Source: Acidiferrobacteraceae bacterium (GTDB taxonomy: Bacteria; Pseudomonadota; Gammaproteobacteria; Arenicellales; UBA868). Taken from it: 64,000 nt of DNA. How positions within the stretch are numbered: position 1 is the first letter of the stretch; every line of letters starts with the position of its first letter. This document shows positions 56,721 through 64,000 of the stretch, one piece after another. The position numbers and the translations under genes were made by a program. The notes under the pieces were generated by a model, which ran no database searches, was not told where the DNA came from, and saw nothing but the letters and a program-made list of their open reading frames with translations. The DNA is taken from assembly GCA_002724185.1 (NCBI GenBank), contig PBOB01000021.1, forward strand, positions 39,950 through 103,949, in the 5' to 3' direction.

Positions 56721-57199
56721 TCAAAGTTAGACGTGCAACTGTTGCAGATACAGCAACCATCTCTCGGCTACTCGACAACTACTCTAGTATAGGACGACTG
56801 CTCCCACGCACAAGAGAAGAGATTGTTGAAAGACTTAGCAGCTTTTTTGTAAGTGAACAAGACTCAGTAGTAACAGGATGTGTCTCCCTTGAGGTTTTTA
56901 CTTCTGAGCTAGGCGAGATTCGCAGCCTTGCGGTAGAACCAAATTTCCTAAAGTCGGGCAACGGAAGTTCACTCGTAAAAAACCTCGAAAATGAAGCGAT
57001 GCGATTGGGTCTACAACGGCTAATCGCACTAACCTACGTGCCTGATTTCTTTCGTAAATTGGGTTTTGAAATTACTCCTATGAATTCTTTACCAGAAAAG
57101 GTTTTCGGTGTATGCGTGAATTGCCCCAAGTTTAACAATTGCGATGAGATTGCGATGGTAAAACACATTGAGGAAAATAATGGAAAACACCAATCATGA
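56717..57199 (+). CDS. GNAT N-acetyltransferase, short ArgA-like (putative N-acetylglutamate synthase)
   Basis: 160 residues, GNAT fold only, without the amino-acid-kinase domain of full ArgA. Acetyl-CoA loop region IRSLAVEPNFLKSGNGSSLV (residues ~69-88), then RLIALTYVPDFFRKLGFE, and the C-terminal EKVFGVCVNCPKFNNCDEIAM with four cysteines. The LTYVPxFFxKLGF and CPKFxxCDE patterns are those of short N-acetylglutamate synthases and related arginine-pathway acetyltransferases. It would start arginine synthesis by acetylating glutamate. Coupled to recN by ATGA. Confidence 0.8.
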   Translation: MIKVRRATVADTATISRLLDNYSSIGRLLPRTREEIVERLSSFFVSEQDSVVTGCVSLEVFTSELGEIRSLAVEPNFLKSGNGSSLVKNLENEAMRLGLQRLIALTYVPDFFRKLGFEITPMNSLPEKVFGVCVNCPKFNNCDEIAMVKHIEENNGKHQS

Positions 57200-57659
57200 T
57201 AGTGGCAATAATATCTATATTTTTTTGACTCTAGATAGAATTGGACTTATTAAGCATTATTTCGTCTTAACATCACTCAGCTTGCTGATTTCTATACTAG
57301 TAGGATGCTATCCTGGATATCAAAGCGCGCATGAGCAAGGCAACGTTTTCGAGTCAGCAGATATATCCCAATTACATGTGGGAATGACGAAGCGGGAAGT
57401 CCAAAAATTACTTGGCACTCCAGCTGTGCAAGACCCCTTCCATAAATCTAGATGGGATTATATATATGTCCATCGTGCCTACTCCCAAGATAGCACTTTT
57501 CAAATACTTAGCCTATTTTTTGATGATGAAATCTTGATGAGAACTGAACATAAACCGAGTATGGCCTCAAGCAACCACCGTAGCATCTCGACACTAGACA
57601 GGGTGAGCCCAAAACGATACCTAGAACGTATTTGGAAATCTCTCAGACTTTCTGATTAA
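57180..57659 (+). CDS. bamE: Outer-membrane assembly lipoprotein BamE (SmpA/OmlA)
   Basis: About 159 residues from the ATG at 57180, which has GAGG six bases upstream; it overlaps the end of the acetyltransferase gene by 20 bp. Lipobox ILVGC places the lipidated Cys at about 43, after an unusually long pre-signal stretch (~25 residues), so a start further in (a TTG) is possible. The mature part has the BamE core LHVGMTKREVQKLLGTPAVQDPF and SRWDYIYVHR. It is part of the Bam complex. The 3' end overlaps the convergent rnfH by 17 bp. Confidence 0.9.
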   Translation: MENTNHDSGNNIYIFLTLDRIGLIKHYFVLTSLSLLISILVGCYPGYQSAHEQGNVFESADISQLHVGMTKREVQKLLGTPAVQDPFHKSRWDYIYVHRAYSQDSTFQILSLFFDDEILMRTEHKPSMASSNHRSISTLDRVSPKRYLERIWKSLRLSD

Positions 57660-57954
57660 TAACTTTATTATTTCGTTCTGCTCTTAGCCGTCTTGCATCT
57701 GCCGGTGATACCATAAGAGGCCGATATACCTCTACCCGATCCCCTGTCGCTAATCTTGTATCAAGTTCTACAACCTTAGAAAAGATACCTACCTTAAGGT
57801 CCTCAATATCCAAATATGGCACCTTTGATAGTATCGATGACTTAAGGATAGCATCTCTCACTGTGCTTCCTACCGGCAACTCCACCTGACGCAAGAAACA
57901 CTCACGTGGCAAAGCATAGACTACCTCAACTTTAACGAAATTGGCGTTCTCCAT
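57643..57954 (-). CDS. rnfH: RnfH family protein (UPF0125)
   Basis: About 103 residues from the ATG at 57954; a TTG at 57978 is an alternative. Beta-grasp, ubiquitin-like fold: VKVEVVYALPRECFLRQVEL, GSTVRDAILKSSIL, DLKVGIFSKVVELDTRLATGDRVEVYRPL and the terminal DARRLRAER. The function of RnfH is unproven. It follows and overlaps ratA, the usual ratA-rnfH pair next to smpB and bamE in gamma- and betaproteobacteria. Confidence 0.9.
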   Translation of the reverse strand: MENANFVKVEVVYALPRECFLRQVELPVGSTVRDAILKSSILSKVPYLDIEDLKVGIFSKVVELDTRLATGDRVEVYRPLMVSPADARRLRAERNNKVINQKV

Positions 57955-58378
57955 ACCTATATTTAGCTTGTTTAGCAAAGGATTCGACTAATGTCCCAGT
58001 GATATATTTATAAATTGGTGTCAATGTCCGGTTCGCCAGTCTACTCGATAAAGAAAACTGCATATCTAGGCTTACTTTGCATACCCCTACATCAAGAGAC
58101 TGGAAAAACCATAGGCCAGAAAAATGTTCGAAGGGGCCTTCTACTAGCTCCATAATAACTTCCTGGTCGACTATGAGCTGATTCCGGGTCGTAAACGCCG
58201 TTTGCAGGCCTTTATAGGATATGCCAATACGAGCAGTTACCTGAGCTTCCTTCCGATCCAATACAGCCGAGTGTTCGCACCACGGGAGGAATGTGTAATA
58301 CTGATCAATATCATCAACGAGACCATACATCTCTGATGCAGAATAAGGCAAAATGAGAGAGCGATTAATAGTATGCAC
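57932..58378 (-). CDS. ratA: RatA-type START/Coq10 domain protein
   Basis: 148 residues. Start GTG 58378 (MHTINRSLILPYSASEMYGLVDDI). SRPBCC/START fold with LPWCEHSAVLDRKE, EVIMELVEGPFEHFSGLW and a C-terminal long helix. E. coli RatA was described as a toxin that blocks ribosome subunit joining, while eukaryotic Coq10 binds ubiquinone; either role is known only from homologues. Divergent from smpB with 76 bp between. Confidence 0.92.
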   Translation of the reverse strand: MHTINRSLILPYSASEMYGLVDDIDQYYTFLPWCEHSAVLDRKEAQVTARIGISYKGLQTAFTTRNQLIVDQEVIMELVEGPFEHFSGLWFFQSLDVGVCKVSLDMQFSLSSRLANRTLTPIYKYITGTLVESFAKQAKYRYGERQFR

Positions 58379-58411
58379 GAGATTTCTAAGGTCAATCTAT
58401 ACTTAAGCGAG

Positions 58412-58419
58412 ATTATACT
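58412..58419. promoter_or_regulatory. Overlapping divergent -10 elements between ratA and smpB
   Basis: ATTATACT contains TATACT on the plus strand (58414-58419, towards smpB) and TATAAT on the minus strand (58417-58412, towards ratA). A 76-bp gap must carry both promoters. Clear -35 hexamers were not found at the right spacing. Confidence 0.35.
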
Positions 58420-58454
58420 GGGTTCTGAGATGCTCTATCACTAGTTTCAAAATT

Positions 58455-58925
58455 ATGGCAAAAAAGCAAAAGAGTTTAAATAGCATTGCTCGTAATAAAA
58501 GAGCTTGGTACGACTATTTAATTGAGGAACAGTTTGAAGCCGGTATGCTCCTTAAAGGATGGGAGGTCAAGAGTCTGCGTGCTGGGTCAGTGCAGTTAAA
58601 CGAAAGTTACGTCGTTGTAAGAGATGGTGAAGTCTTTCTTATTGGCGCTCACTTCTCTCCTTTAAATACAGCTTCAACTCATATCAAAGCTAATCCTACT
58701 CGAGATAGAAAGTTATTATTGAACAGCTACGAGATACACAATCTAAAGAGTGCAGTTGAAAGAAAAGGTTATACTTTAGTGCCATTATCCATTTATTGGA
58801 AGCGAGGGAGAGCTAAGCTAGAAATCGCCCTGGCAAAGGGCAAAAAGCAACATGACAAAAGAGCAGCAATTCGCCAAAAAGAATGGGATCGAGAGCAGAG
58901 TAGATTATTGAAAACAACCCGCTAG
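58455..58925 (+). CDS. smpB: SsrA-binding protein SmpB
   Basis: 156 residues, typical length. Family segments: [83 protein letters not shown] and the basic C-terminal tail [19 protein letters not shown] that reads the empty mRNA channel. It carries tmRNA to stalled ribosomes; the ssrA gene follows 61 bp downstream on the same strand. Confidence 0.97.
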   Translation: MAKKQKSLNSIARNKRAWYDYLIEEQFEAGMLLKGWEVKSLRAGSVQLNESYVVVRDGEVFLIGAHFSPLNTASTHIKANPTRDRKLLLNSYEIHNLKSAVERKGYTLVPLSIYWKRGRAKLEIALAKGKKQHDKRAAIRQKEWDREQSRLLKTTR

Positions 58926-58986
58926 TGTAAGTTCAATTCTGCTACAATTACATTACCAATGCGATGCCTTAGGTTAGGATTAATGA

Positions 58987-59342
58987 GGGGGCGACTTGGT
59001 TTCGACGTGGGTTACAAAACCATCGGAGCATGCCGAGGTGCAGATTTCCTCGTAAAATTAGCTGCAATAAATTTAGTTGCCAACGACGACAACTACGCCC
59101 TGGCGGCTTAATCCCTGCCAGCCTTTCACCTGATTTGTTCATGGATTGGGATTTGAAGGGTCGAAATACATGGACTCGTACTATGGTTTACTCGCAAACT
59201 ATAGCGCTAAAATTTAGCGAGATCGCTGTCTACAACCCAGTCTGTTGGGGGGTAGCCAGTTAAATTAATAACAGACTAAGCATGTAGCTGCCGGTGAGTG
59301 GAGAACTTGCGGACGCGGGTTCGATTCCCGCCGCCTCCACCA
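58987..59342 (+). ncRNA. ssrA: tmRNA (ssrA)
   Basis: 356 nt. The 5' end GGGGGCGACTTGGTTTCGAC and 3' end with the T-loop GGTTCGATTCCCGCC and CCA form the tRNA-like part; bases 987-993 pair with 332-338 of the 3' end, including the G-U wobble diagnostic for alanylation at pair 3. The resume reading frame is at 59079-59111. CCA is encoded. An extended -10 (TGCTACAAT, 58940-58948) or TAGGAT (58975-58980) upstream could be the promoter. No integrase or duplicated 3' end suggests that this common attachment site is unoccupied within the window. Confidence 0.97.
59079..59111 (+). other. tmRNA tag-peptide reading frame
   Basis: GCC AAC GAC GAC AAC TAC GCC CTG GCG GCT TAA encodes ANDDNYALAA, a proteobacterial degradation tag ending in the ALAA recognised by ClpXP. 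Confidence 0.95.
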
Positions 59343-59447
59343 ATCTTGTGGTAGTTATCTAAAGGGCTTTGCAAGCTAATAAAATGAAAAGCAATACAAC
59401 ATTCAATTAGCTCTAGAGTATTTAACGCAGTAGAAGTTGGTAGCTTT

Positions 59448-60284
59448 TCAATTAGCATTACTAAAGAACAGCTGCTGCCCTTCTAATCTATAGGAATCAA
59501 TCAGACTCTGCCCTTCGGAGCCGAGTAACCAGTCTAGGAATCGTTTACTGCTAGAAAAGTTTGTGTGTGGGTGTAGGTTAGGATTGACCAATATTATGCC
59601 ATATTGATTAAGCAAATCCTCATCATCTTCATACAAAACTTCAAGATCGCCCTTGTCTCCAAATCTTATCCAAGAACCACGATCTGTTAGAGTATAGGCG
59701 TACTTGTTTGTAGCAATATTTAATGTGGTGCCCATGCCAGCACCGGATTCTAGATACCATGATTCTCTATCTCGGGTGCTATGCACAACGGCCGCATCTT
59801 CCCACAAACTTAGTTCCTTTATATGCGTTCCCGAATTGTCGCCACGCGATACAAAAAAAGACTGATGGCTCGCGATACGGTTAAATACATCGACAATATC
59901 CTTAGACTGCCTGACTTTTGCAGGATCTTGACGTGGTCCCACAACTATAAAATCGTTATACATTAGATCATGGCGCTCTAAACCAAAGCCCTCGGCTACA
60001 AACGCTTCCTCATATTGCCTGGCATGGACCACTACAACATCGACATCACCCTTTCGGGCGCTAGCGAGTGCCTGACCAGTCCCCGCCGATATAACTCGCA
60101 CTTCAATACCAGTTTGTTCTGTAAAAAACGGCAGAACTGCATCAAAAAGACCTGTGCCAACAGTCGATGTCGTGGAATGGACTAATATGTAATTCCTGTC
60201 TGTAGTCGAAGACGCTACTGAACCAAAACCAAGAAATATAAGTACGCTCAACCACAAAAAAGACCATGGGGTGGCTTTCACCAT
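59448..60284 (-). CDS. Tungstate-type ABC transporter substrate-binding protein (TupA-like)
   Basis: About 278 residues from ATG 60284, which opens a signal peptide (MVKATPWSFLWLSVLIFLGF); the frame also opens at TTG 60323. The family motifs are HSTTSTVGTGLFDAVLPFF (oxyanion-site Thr/Ser), VISAGTGQALASARKGDVDVVVVHA, MYNDFIVVGPRQDPA, FVSRGDNSGTHIKE and WYLESGAGMGTTL. They match TupA/WtpA-like tungstate or related oxyanion binding proteins. No TupB permease or TupC ATPase gene is adjacent, so it is an orphan unless the partners lie elsewhere. Convergent with ssrA. Confidence 0.88.
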   Translation of the reverse strand: MVKATPWSFLWLSVLIFLGFGSVASSTTDRNYILVHSTTSTVGTGLFDAVLPFFTEQTGIEVRVISAGTGQALASARKGDVDVVVVHARQYEEAFVAEGFGLERHDLMYNDFIVVGPRQDPAKVRQSKDIVDVFNRIASHQSFFVSRGDNSGTHIKELSLWEDAAVVHSTRDRESWYLESGAGMGTTLNIATNKYAYTLTDRGSWIRFGDKGDLEVLYEDDEDLLNQYGIILVNPNLHPHTNFSSSKRFLDWLLGSEGQSLIDSYRLEGQQLFFSNAN

Positions 60285-60747
60285 CTTATCGTTACTCCAT
60301 GCTAACGGGCGACTCAGCCGCAAGATTACAGACTCAAACGGAAATCAAAAGTATCAGCATTCTTGACCAAGCTTTTATATAGCGACGATCTGATGATACC
60401 GACTAACAAAGATCTCTTGATTGGTCTAAATAGATTGCTGTCGGGTCCGAAATTAACACTGCTTACGACCTGATTACAACCCCTATCCTTTGCTAATACA
60501 AGATTGATTGCTAATTGGAACATCCGACGTATTTGACGCTAAGATTTCTCCCAGAGTAAAGATAGATACCGCTAGTGGTAGAAATAATGGATAGATCAAA
60601 ATAATTCAATGGGCTAGACTGTAGTATCTTCTGAAGATCTAGATATAGAAGAAACCCTATGTTTCTGCTATGAAGCAATCTTACACAATGCTATACAGCA
60701 CCTCTTCTCGCTATTAAGCAGAAGGAAGCCCAATATATTCATTGATT
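60285..60747. other. Intergenic region upstream of tupA-like and rhdA-like genes
   Basis: About 460 bp between divergent genes. A minus-strand frame of 65 codons (60326-60523, ATG start) ends just before the tupA-like gene. It has no recognisable motif and I do not call it. No tRNA, strong hairpin or riboswitch-like element stands out; it should contain the promoters of both flanking genes. Confidence 0.45.
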
Positions 60748-61557
60748 ATGCAAATTGTTATTGATTCAAAAACACTACATGCGCGATTAGACAATCCTGA
60801 CCTCCGTATTGTAAGCCTCTGTGGATCGAACGAATTTCGATATAAACGGATACCTGGTGCAATATCTATAGATTATAATGAAGTAATAGATGGCAACAAA
60901 CCGATAATCGGGCAAATACCTTCCAATGAAAAGTTACAACGCTTAACCGACCGTATTGGACTACGAGCTGGATTGCATGTAATCGCGTATGATGACGAAG
61001 GTGGTGGCTATGCTGCTCGCCTAGCATGGACTCTACACCTCATTGGCCATGAAGCTGTCTCAGTTTTAGATGGAGGGATTCATGCATGGCTTCATGATGG
61101 CTACAGGATCATCACGCATGAGATAGACCTGGAATATGAAAATAGACCCCATACTAGTGAAGTCGTTAATGCAAATGTTCTAGCAACACGAGACTATATC
61201 TTGGCACGCCTCAACCTACCTAGTCTGCAATTACTCGATGTGCGATCTAAAGAAGAATATCTCGGATTACGACGCCTCGCCCTTCGTGGTGGCCACATCC
61301 CGGGCGCCGTCAACCTGGAATGGGTTCAGGCTATAGACAAGAAACGCCAGCTTAGACTCAAGAACCAGCATGAATTAAATGCTATGCTATCTGAACTTGG
61401 CATTACCCATAATCAAGAGATAGTAGTCTACTGTCAGACTCATCATCGCTCGGCACATAGCTGGATGATGCTACGCCATTTAGGATTTTCTGAGGTTCGT
61501 GGCTATGCAGGGTCTTGGTCTGAATGGGGCAATGATCCAGATACACCTATTGAATAA
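60748..61557 (+). CDS. rhdA: Tandem-rhodanese sulfurtransferase, RhdA-like
   Basis: About 269 residues; a TTG two codons upstream is an alternative start. Two rhodanese domains: the inactive N-terminal one (YDDEGGGYAARLAWTLHLIG, VLDGGIHAW) and the active C-terminal one with the loop CQTHHRSA (Cys229). CQTHHR is the distinctive active loop of Azotobacter RhdA, and the tail GYAGSWSEWGNDPDTPIE also matches it. RhdA moves sulfane sulfur from thiosulfate or another donor to an acceptor such as cyanide or a protein thiol. The next gene, a DAHP-synthase-like protein, starts 14 bp later. Confidence 0.9.
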   Translation: MQIVIDSKTLHARLDNPDLRIVSLCGSNEFRYKRIPGAISIDYNEVIDGNKPIIGQIPSNEKLQRLTDRIGLRAGLHVIAYDDEGGGYAARLAWTLHLIGHEAVSVLDGGIHAWLHDGYRIITHEIDLEYENRPHTSEVVNANVLATRDYILARLNLPSLQLLDVRSKEEYLGLRRLALRGGHIPGAVNLEWVQAIDKKRQLRLKNQHELNAMLSELGITHNQEIVVYCQTHHRSAHSWMMLRHLGFSEVRGYAGSWSEWGNDPDTPIE

Positions 61558-61571
61558 TAATCACGCAAGAA

Positions 61572-62690
61572 ATGATTGTCCTACTTAAAGATAATGTAGC
61601 AAGTGAATCCCCCGAAGGATTAAACATACTCCGATATCTATCTGCGCGACCTGGCATCACACCAAAAGTACATAGCATATCTGGAACTGGACGACTACTT
61701 ACGGAGATCTATGTCGTAGGCGACACAAGCACCTTGGATCAATCAGAAATTGAACACCTGCCTGGAGTAGAAAAAGTCGTACGAGTGTCTAGATCTTATG
61801 CTGTAATTGGACGCCACAAAGATGACACACGAAATCATGGCTTTACATATAACGGCATCAAGTTTGATCAAGACTGTTTCCTTCTGTTCGCTGGCCTTTG
61901 TGCGGTAGATACCTACCAAAATGCTGAGATCATGATGCGTGCACTACACGATAATGGTCAACAATGCGCAAGAATGGGTGCCTATAAACCTAGAACTAAT
62001 CCCTACTCATTCCAAGGTCATGGTGCAACTTGCCTTCCATGGATTTTTGAACTGGCCGGAAAGTATGGTATTCGAGTTGTGGCAATGGAAATTACACACG
62101 ACTCACACGTCGATGAAATCATGAGCTCCCTTCATGATAGTGGCCACCCTACCGGTGTTATGCTACAAATTGGGACACGAAATATCCAGAATTTTGAACT
62201 TCTTAAGTCAGTAGGACGCCAAAATGAATTGCCCGTACTTGTCAAACGCGGTTTCGGAATAACACTAGATGAATCGTTAAATGCAACTGAATATTTAGCA
62301 AGTGAGGGAAATCAAAAAATTGTATTTTGCCTTCGTGGAATGAAAACTAATCTCGGTGATCCACATCGAAATTTTGTCGATTTTGCACAGGTTCCAGTGG
62401 TTCGGAGACTGACACATCTCCCGGTTTGCATTGACCCATCGCATTCAGTTGGTGGGCGGGAAATAGATTCGTCGTCTATTCTAGATCTAATGCATGTTAG
62501 TGCTCAGGGCGTTATCGCAGGCGCCAACATGGTTCTTGTTGATTTCCACCCACATCCTGAGCAGGCGTTGGTTGACGGACCACAAGCACTGCATATCAAT
62601 GAATTACCGTGGCTCATTGAAGACTTAAACATTGCTCGTAGGGCATTTGTTGACCGACTCGAGCTAAGTCGGCGCACTCATCAAGAATAG
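61572..62690 (+). CDS. Divergent DAHP synthase (type I-beta)-like protein
   Basis: 372 residues. An N-terminal ferredoxin-like/ACT-like domain (1-80) precedes a TIM barrel of the AroF/KDO8P synthase family, the layout of Thermotoga DAHP synthase. Conserved parts: GAYKPRTNPYSFQG (Lys139), QIGTRNIQNFELL, PVLVKRG (Lys225) and CIDPSHSVG (His291). Key motifs differ from the family: GPC becomes GLC (Cys110 kept), CERGIRT becomes CLRGMKT, and the metal-ligand Glu in the IEVHPxP segment is Asp324 (LVDFHPHPEQALVDG). It may be a DAHP synthase with shifted properties or an aldolase for another substrate. Between rhdA and msrB on one strand. Confidence 0.8.
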   Translation: MIVLLKDNVASESPEGLNILRYLSARPGITPKVHSISGTGRLLTEIYVVGDTSTLDQSEIEHLPGVEKVVRVSRSYAVIGRHKDDTRNHGFTYNGIKFDQDCFLLFAGLCAVDTYQNAEIMMRALHDNGQQCARMGAYKPRTNPYSFQGHGATCLPWIFELAGKYGIRVVAMEITHDSHVDEIMSSLHDSGHPTGVMLQIGTRNIQNFELLKSVGRQNELPVLVKRGFGITLDESLNATEYLASEGNQKIVFCLRGMKTNLGDPHRNFVDFAQVPVVRRLTHLPVCIDPSHSVGGREIDSSSILDLMHVSAQGVIAGANMVLVDFHPHPEQALVDGPQALHINELPWLIEDLNIARRAFVDRLELSRRTHQE

Positions 62691-62713
62691 AGACAAATTT
62701 GGAGGAATCCATA

Positions 62714-63124
62714 GTGACTGGGAAGAAAGTTGAAAAATCAGATGAGCAATGGCGAACACAACTTAGCACAGAACAATATCGAGTGTGTCGGGAAAAAGCA
62801 ACGGAAGCTCCATTTAGTGGATCACTATATATGTGTAATGATGACGGCACATACTGTTGTGTATGCTGTGGGCATCAACTTTTTAGTTCAGAAGCTAAAT
62901 TCACTTCCGGCAGTGGCTGGCCAAGTTTCTGGCAACCTATTGCTGATGACAGCGTTCGTTATCAGTCCGATAGAGGCTATGGAATGACACGGATTGAAGT
63001 TCTTTGTGACCAATGCGACTCTCATCTTGGCCATGTGTTTAATGATGGACCCGAACCATCCGGGAAAAGATACTGCATCAATTCTGTTTCACTAACCTTT
63101 TCCAGGGCAGATCAGAATCGTTAA
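62714..63124 (+). CDS. msrB: Peptide-methionine (R)-S-oxide reductase MsrB
   Basis: About 136 residues from GTG 62714, eight bases after GGAGG (62701-62705); an upstream TTG would place the ribosome site inside the gene. Zinc ligands are CVCCGHQLF (CxxC) and CDQC; the central motif is FTSGSGWPSFWQPI, followed by DSHLGHVFNDGP, and the catalytic Cys lies in RYCINSVSL. It reduces methionine-R-sulfoxide using thioredoxin. The link with the rhodanese gene suggests sulfur or redox stress handling. Confidence 0.95.
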   Translation: MTGKKVEKSDEQWRTQLSTEQYRVCREKATEAPFSGSLYMCNDDGTYCCVCCGHQLFSSEAKFTSGSGWPSFWQPIADDSVRYQSDRGYGMTRIEVLCDQCDSHLGHVFNDGPEPSGKRYCINSVSLTFSRADQNR

Positions 63125-63180
63125 GAATCGAGATAGTTGCCAATTTAGTTGGCTATAGTAGAGACTATGGCCAACTAAAG

Positions 63181-64000
63181 TTACCTGGGAATAATTAACT
63201 TCTGTCCTATGAGGATATCTCCCGCTTTGTTGAGTTTATTTTTAGAAATTAGATCAAGACAGCTAACCTTATACTTGCTTGCAATTTCACAAGCAGTATC
63301 GCCAGCACGCACTGTGTGATGCACATTTGTTGTGGATACACGCAACACCTGGCCAATATAAATTACTGACTGTGAGTGCAAACCATTAGATGTCATCAGT
63401 TGTTTGCAAGGAATAGCGTATCTTTCTGCTACTTCACAAATCGTATCTCCCCTACGAACAATATGCTCAATATTAACAGTCCGTCGGTTATCGGAAATCA
63501 CTGCATCGCGAGTTCTCATGGAACCTAAGATCTGTAATTTTTGCCCCGGAAAGATCAATCCCTGCTTATTTAACCCATTTCCAATAATCAACAATTGACA
63601 AGATACGCCGAACTCTTCTGCTATCATGCATACGCTATCGCCCTCCCGAACTATGTAAGATGGATCCGAGAGAACATTGTAAGAGAATCCGGGAATAAGA
63701 AGTTTCTGACCAACTTGTACTATGGAACTTCTGTTTAGACCATTAATACTCAACAAGTCTTGACATGGGATATCAAAACGATTCGCTATCGCGCATACCG
63801 TATCTCCTTTGCGAAGTCGATATTCTCCAGAGGTGCCAACCGAGACTCGATCTTTTTGTGGCGTCCGAGGAATCTGCATAGTTTGGCCGACTTGGATCTT
63901 CGCGTCTCTGCCTAAGCTATTCATTATTATAAAATCGCGACATCGCACATGAAACGCTGCGGCTATCGAACAAGCGGTATCTCCCTTTTTTACCGTGTAC
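63181..64000 (-). CDS. Multi-LysM protein with paired cysteines, N-terminus outside window
   Basis: Partial: the frame is open through base 64000, so the true start lies to the right; an internal GTG at 63948 is not the start. Five LysM repeats are visible (each about 50 residues: x-VRxGDTxC-x-IA-x6-C-x2-L-I-x2-NGLN-x4-I-x-VGQxLxIP). Every repeat has two cysteines exactly nine residues apart: CSIAAAFHVRC, CAIANRFDIPC, CMIAEEFGVSC, CEVAERYAIPC and CEIASKYKVSC. LysM domains bind peptidoglycan; the regular Cys pairs suggest one disulfide per repeat in an exported protein. No catalytic domain is seen in the part present. Convergent with msrB. Confidence 0.88.
   Translation of the reverse strand, partial: YTVKKGDTACSIAAAFHVRCRDFIIMNSLGRDAKIQVGQTMQIPRTPQKDRVSVGTSGEYRLRKGDTVCAIANRFDIPCQDLLSINGLNRSSIVQVGQKLLIPGFSYNVLSDPSYIVREGDSVCMIAEEFGVSCQLLIIGNGLNKQGLIFPGQKLQILGSMRTRDAVISDNRRTVNIEHIVRRGDTICEVAERYAIPCKQLMTSNGLHSQSVIYIGQVLRVSTTNVHHTVRAGDTACEIASKYKVSCLDLISKNKLNKAGDILIGQKLIIPR

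Noticed and set aside
59030..59263. 77-codon plus-strand frame
   Set aside because: It lies wholly inside the tmRNA gene and is not in the frame of the tag peptide.
59343..59447. Possible integrated element at the ssrA 3' end
   Set aside because: No integrase gene and no second copy of the ssrA 3' end were seen in the window.
59276..59458. Minus-strand reading frame containing GGGGGNRTRVRKFS
   Set aside because: It is the reverse strand of the tmRNA 3' end (T-arm and acceptor stem), a well-known spurious translation.
60326..60523. 65-codon minus-strand frame upstream of the tupA-like gene
   Set aside because: ATG start but no recognisable domain, and it sits where the tupA promoter should be; kept only as a remark in the intergenic entry.

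Overview
The window is a dense chromosomal segment, with no phage genes, integrases, insertion sequences or CRISPR arrays seen. Gene content points to a free-living, probably marine, heterotrophic gammaproteobacterium. It carries outer-membrane biogenesis genes (lptD, surA, bamE, rlpA with lipobox), ubiK, ratA-rnfH, lipB with ybeD, and an ssrA with a proteobacterial tag (ANDDNYALAA). HrcA occurs together with a sigma-32-like promoter, a combination found in only some gammaproteobacteria. Base composition looks moderately AT-rich by eye. TTG starts are frequent, several with good Shine-Dalgarno sequences.

Region 1 (1-5025, minus): a three-gene unit, a large Asp-box (BNR/VPS10-like) beta-propeller protein, an MFS transporter and a zinc deacylase of the AstE/DoeB family cut by the left edge. 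Region 2 (5191-11137, plus): a complete peptide/nickel-type ABC importer in the order dppD-dppF-dppA-dppB-dppC, with hairpins flanking dppA. Region 3 (11234-18051): amino-acid and C2/C3 acid metabolism, namely a Ser/Thr dehydratase-like enzyme, a PatB-like C-S lyase, a D-2-hydroxyacid dehydrogenase, glycerate 2-kinase, a RidA-family protein, and a VOC-cupin gene broken by a frameshift in a T6 run.

Region 4 (18295-28735): beta-oxidation (acyl-CoA ligase, thiolase, FadN-type bifunctional enzyme, acyl-CoA dehydrogenase), an HSDL2-like SDR, a thioredoxin-like [2Fe-2S] ferredoxin, a short MetF and an ECHDC3-like hydratase. Region 5 (28743-42473, minus): one long run of cell-envelope genes, transcribed mreB-mreC-mreD-mrdA-rodA-mltB-rlpA-dacA-ybeD-lipB-lptD-surA-ubiK, joining clusters that are separate in E. 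coli.

Region 6 (42575-46680, plus): gatCAB and an unknown lipoprotein. Region 7 (46741-53996, minus): hrcA, grpE, dnaK, dnaJ, rfbC, rfbD, tsaB, with a heat-shock-type promoter before grpE and a strong stem-loop between dnaK and dnaJ. Region 8 (54166-59342): nadK, recN, a short ArgA-like acetyltransferase, bamE, convergent rnfH and ratA, then smpB and ssrA. Region 9 (59448-64000): an orphan tungstate-type binding protein; a plus-strand set of an RhdA-like rhodanese, a divergent DAHP-synthase-like protein and MsrB; and a LysM protein running off the right edge whose five visible repeats each carry a C-x9-C pair.

Most of the window is ordinary housekeeping sequence. The points most worth a second look are the Cys-paired LysM repeats, the DAHP-synthase paralogue with altered active-site motifs, the frameshifted VOC-cupin gene, the heat-shock control elements and the unexported Asp-box protein with its operon partners. 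I did not find a clearly new multi-gene system. All starts and functions are read from sequence alone, without database searches.
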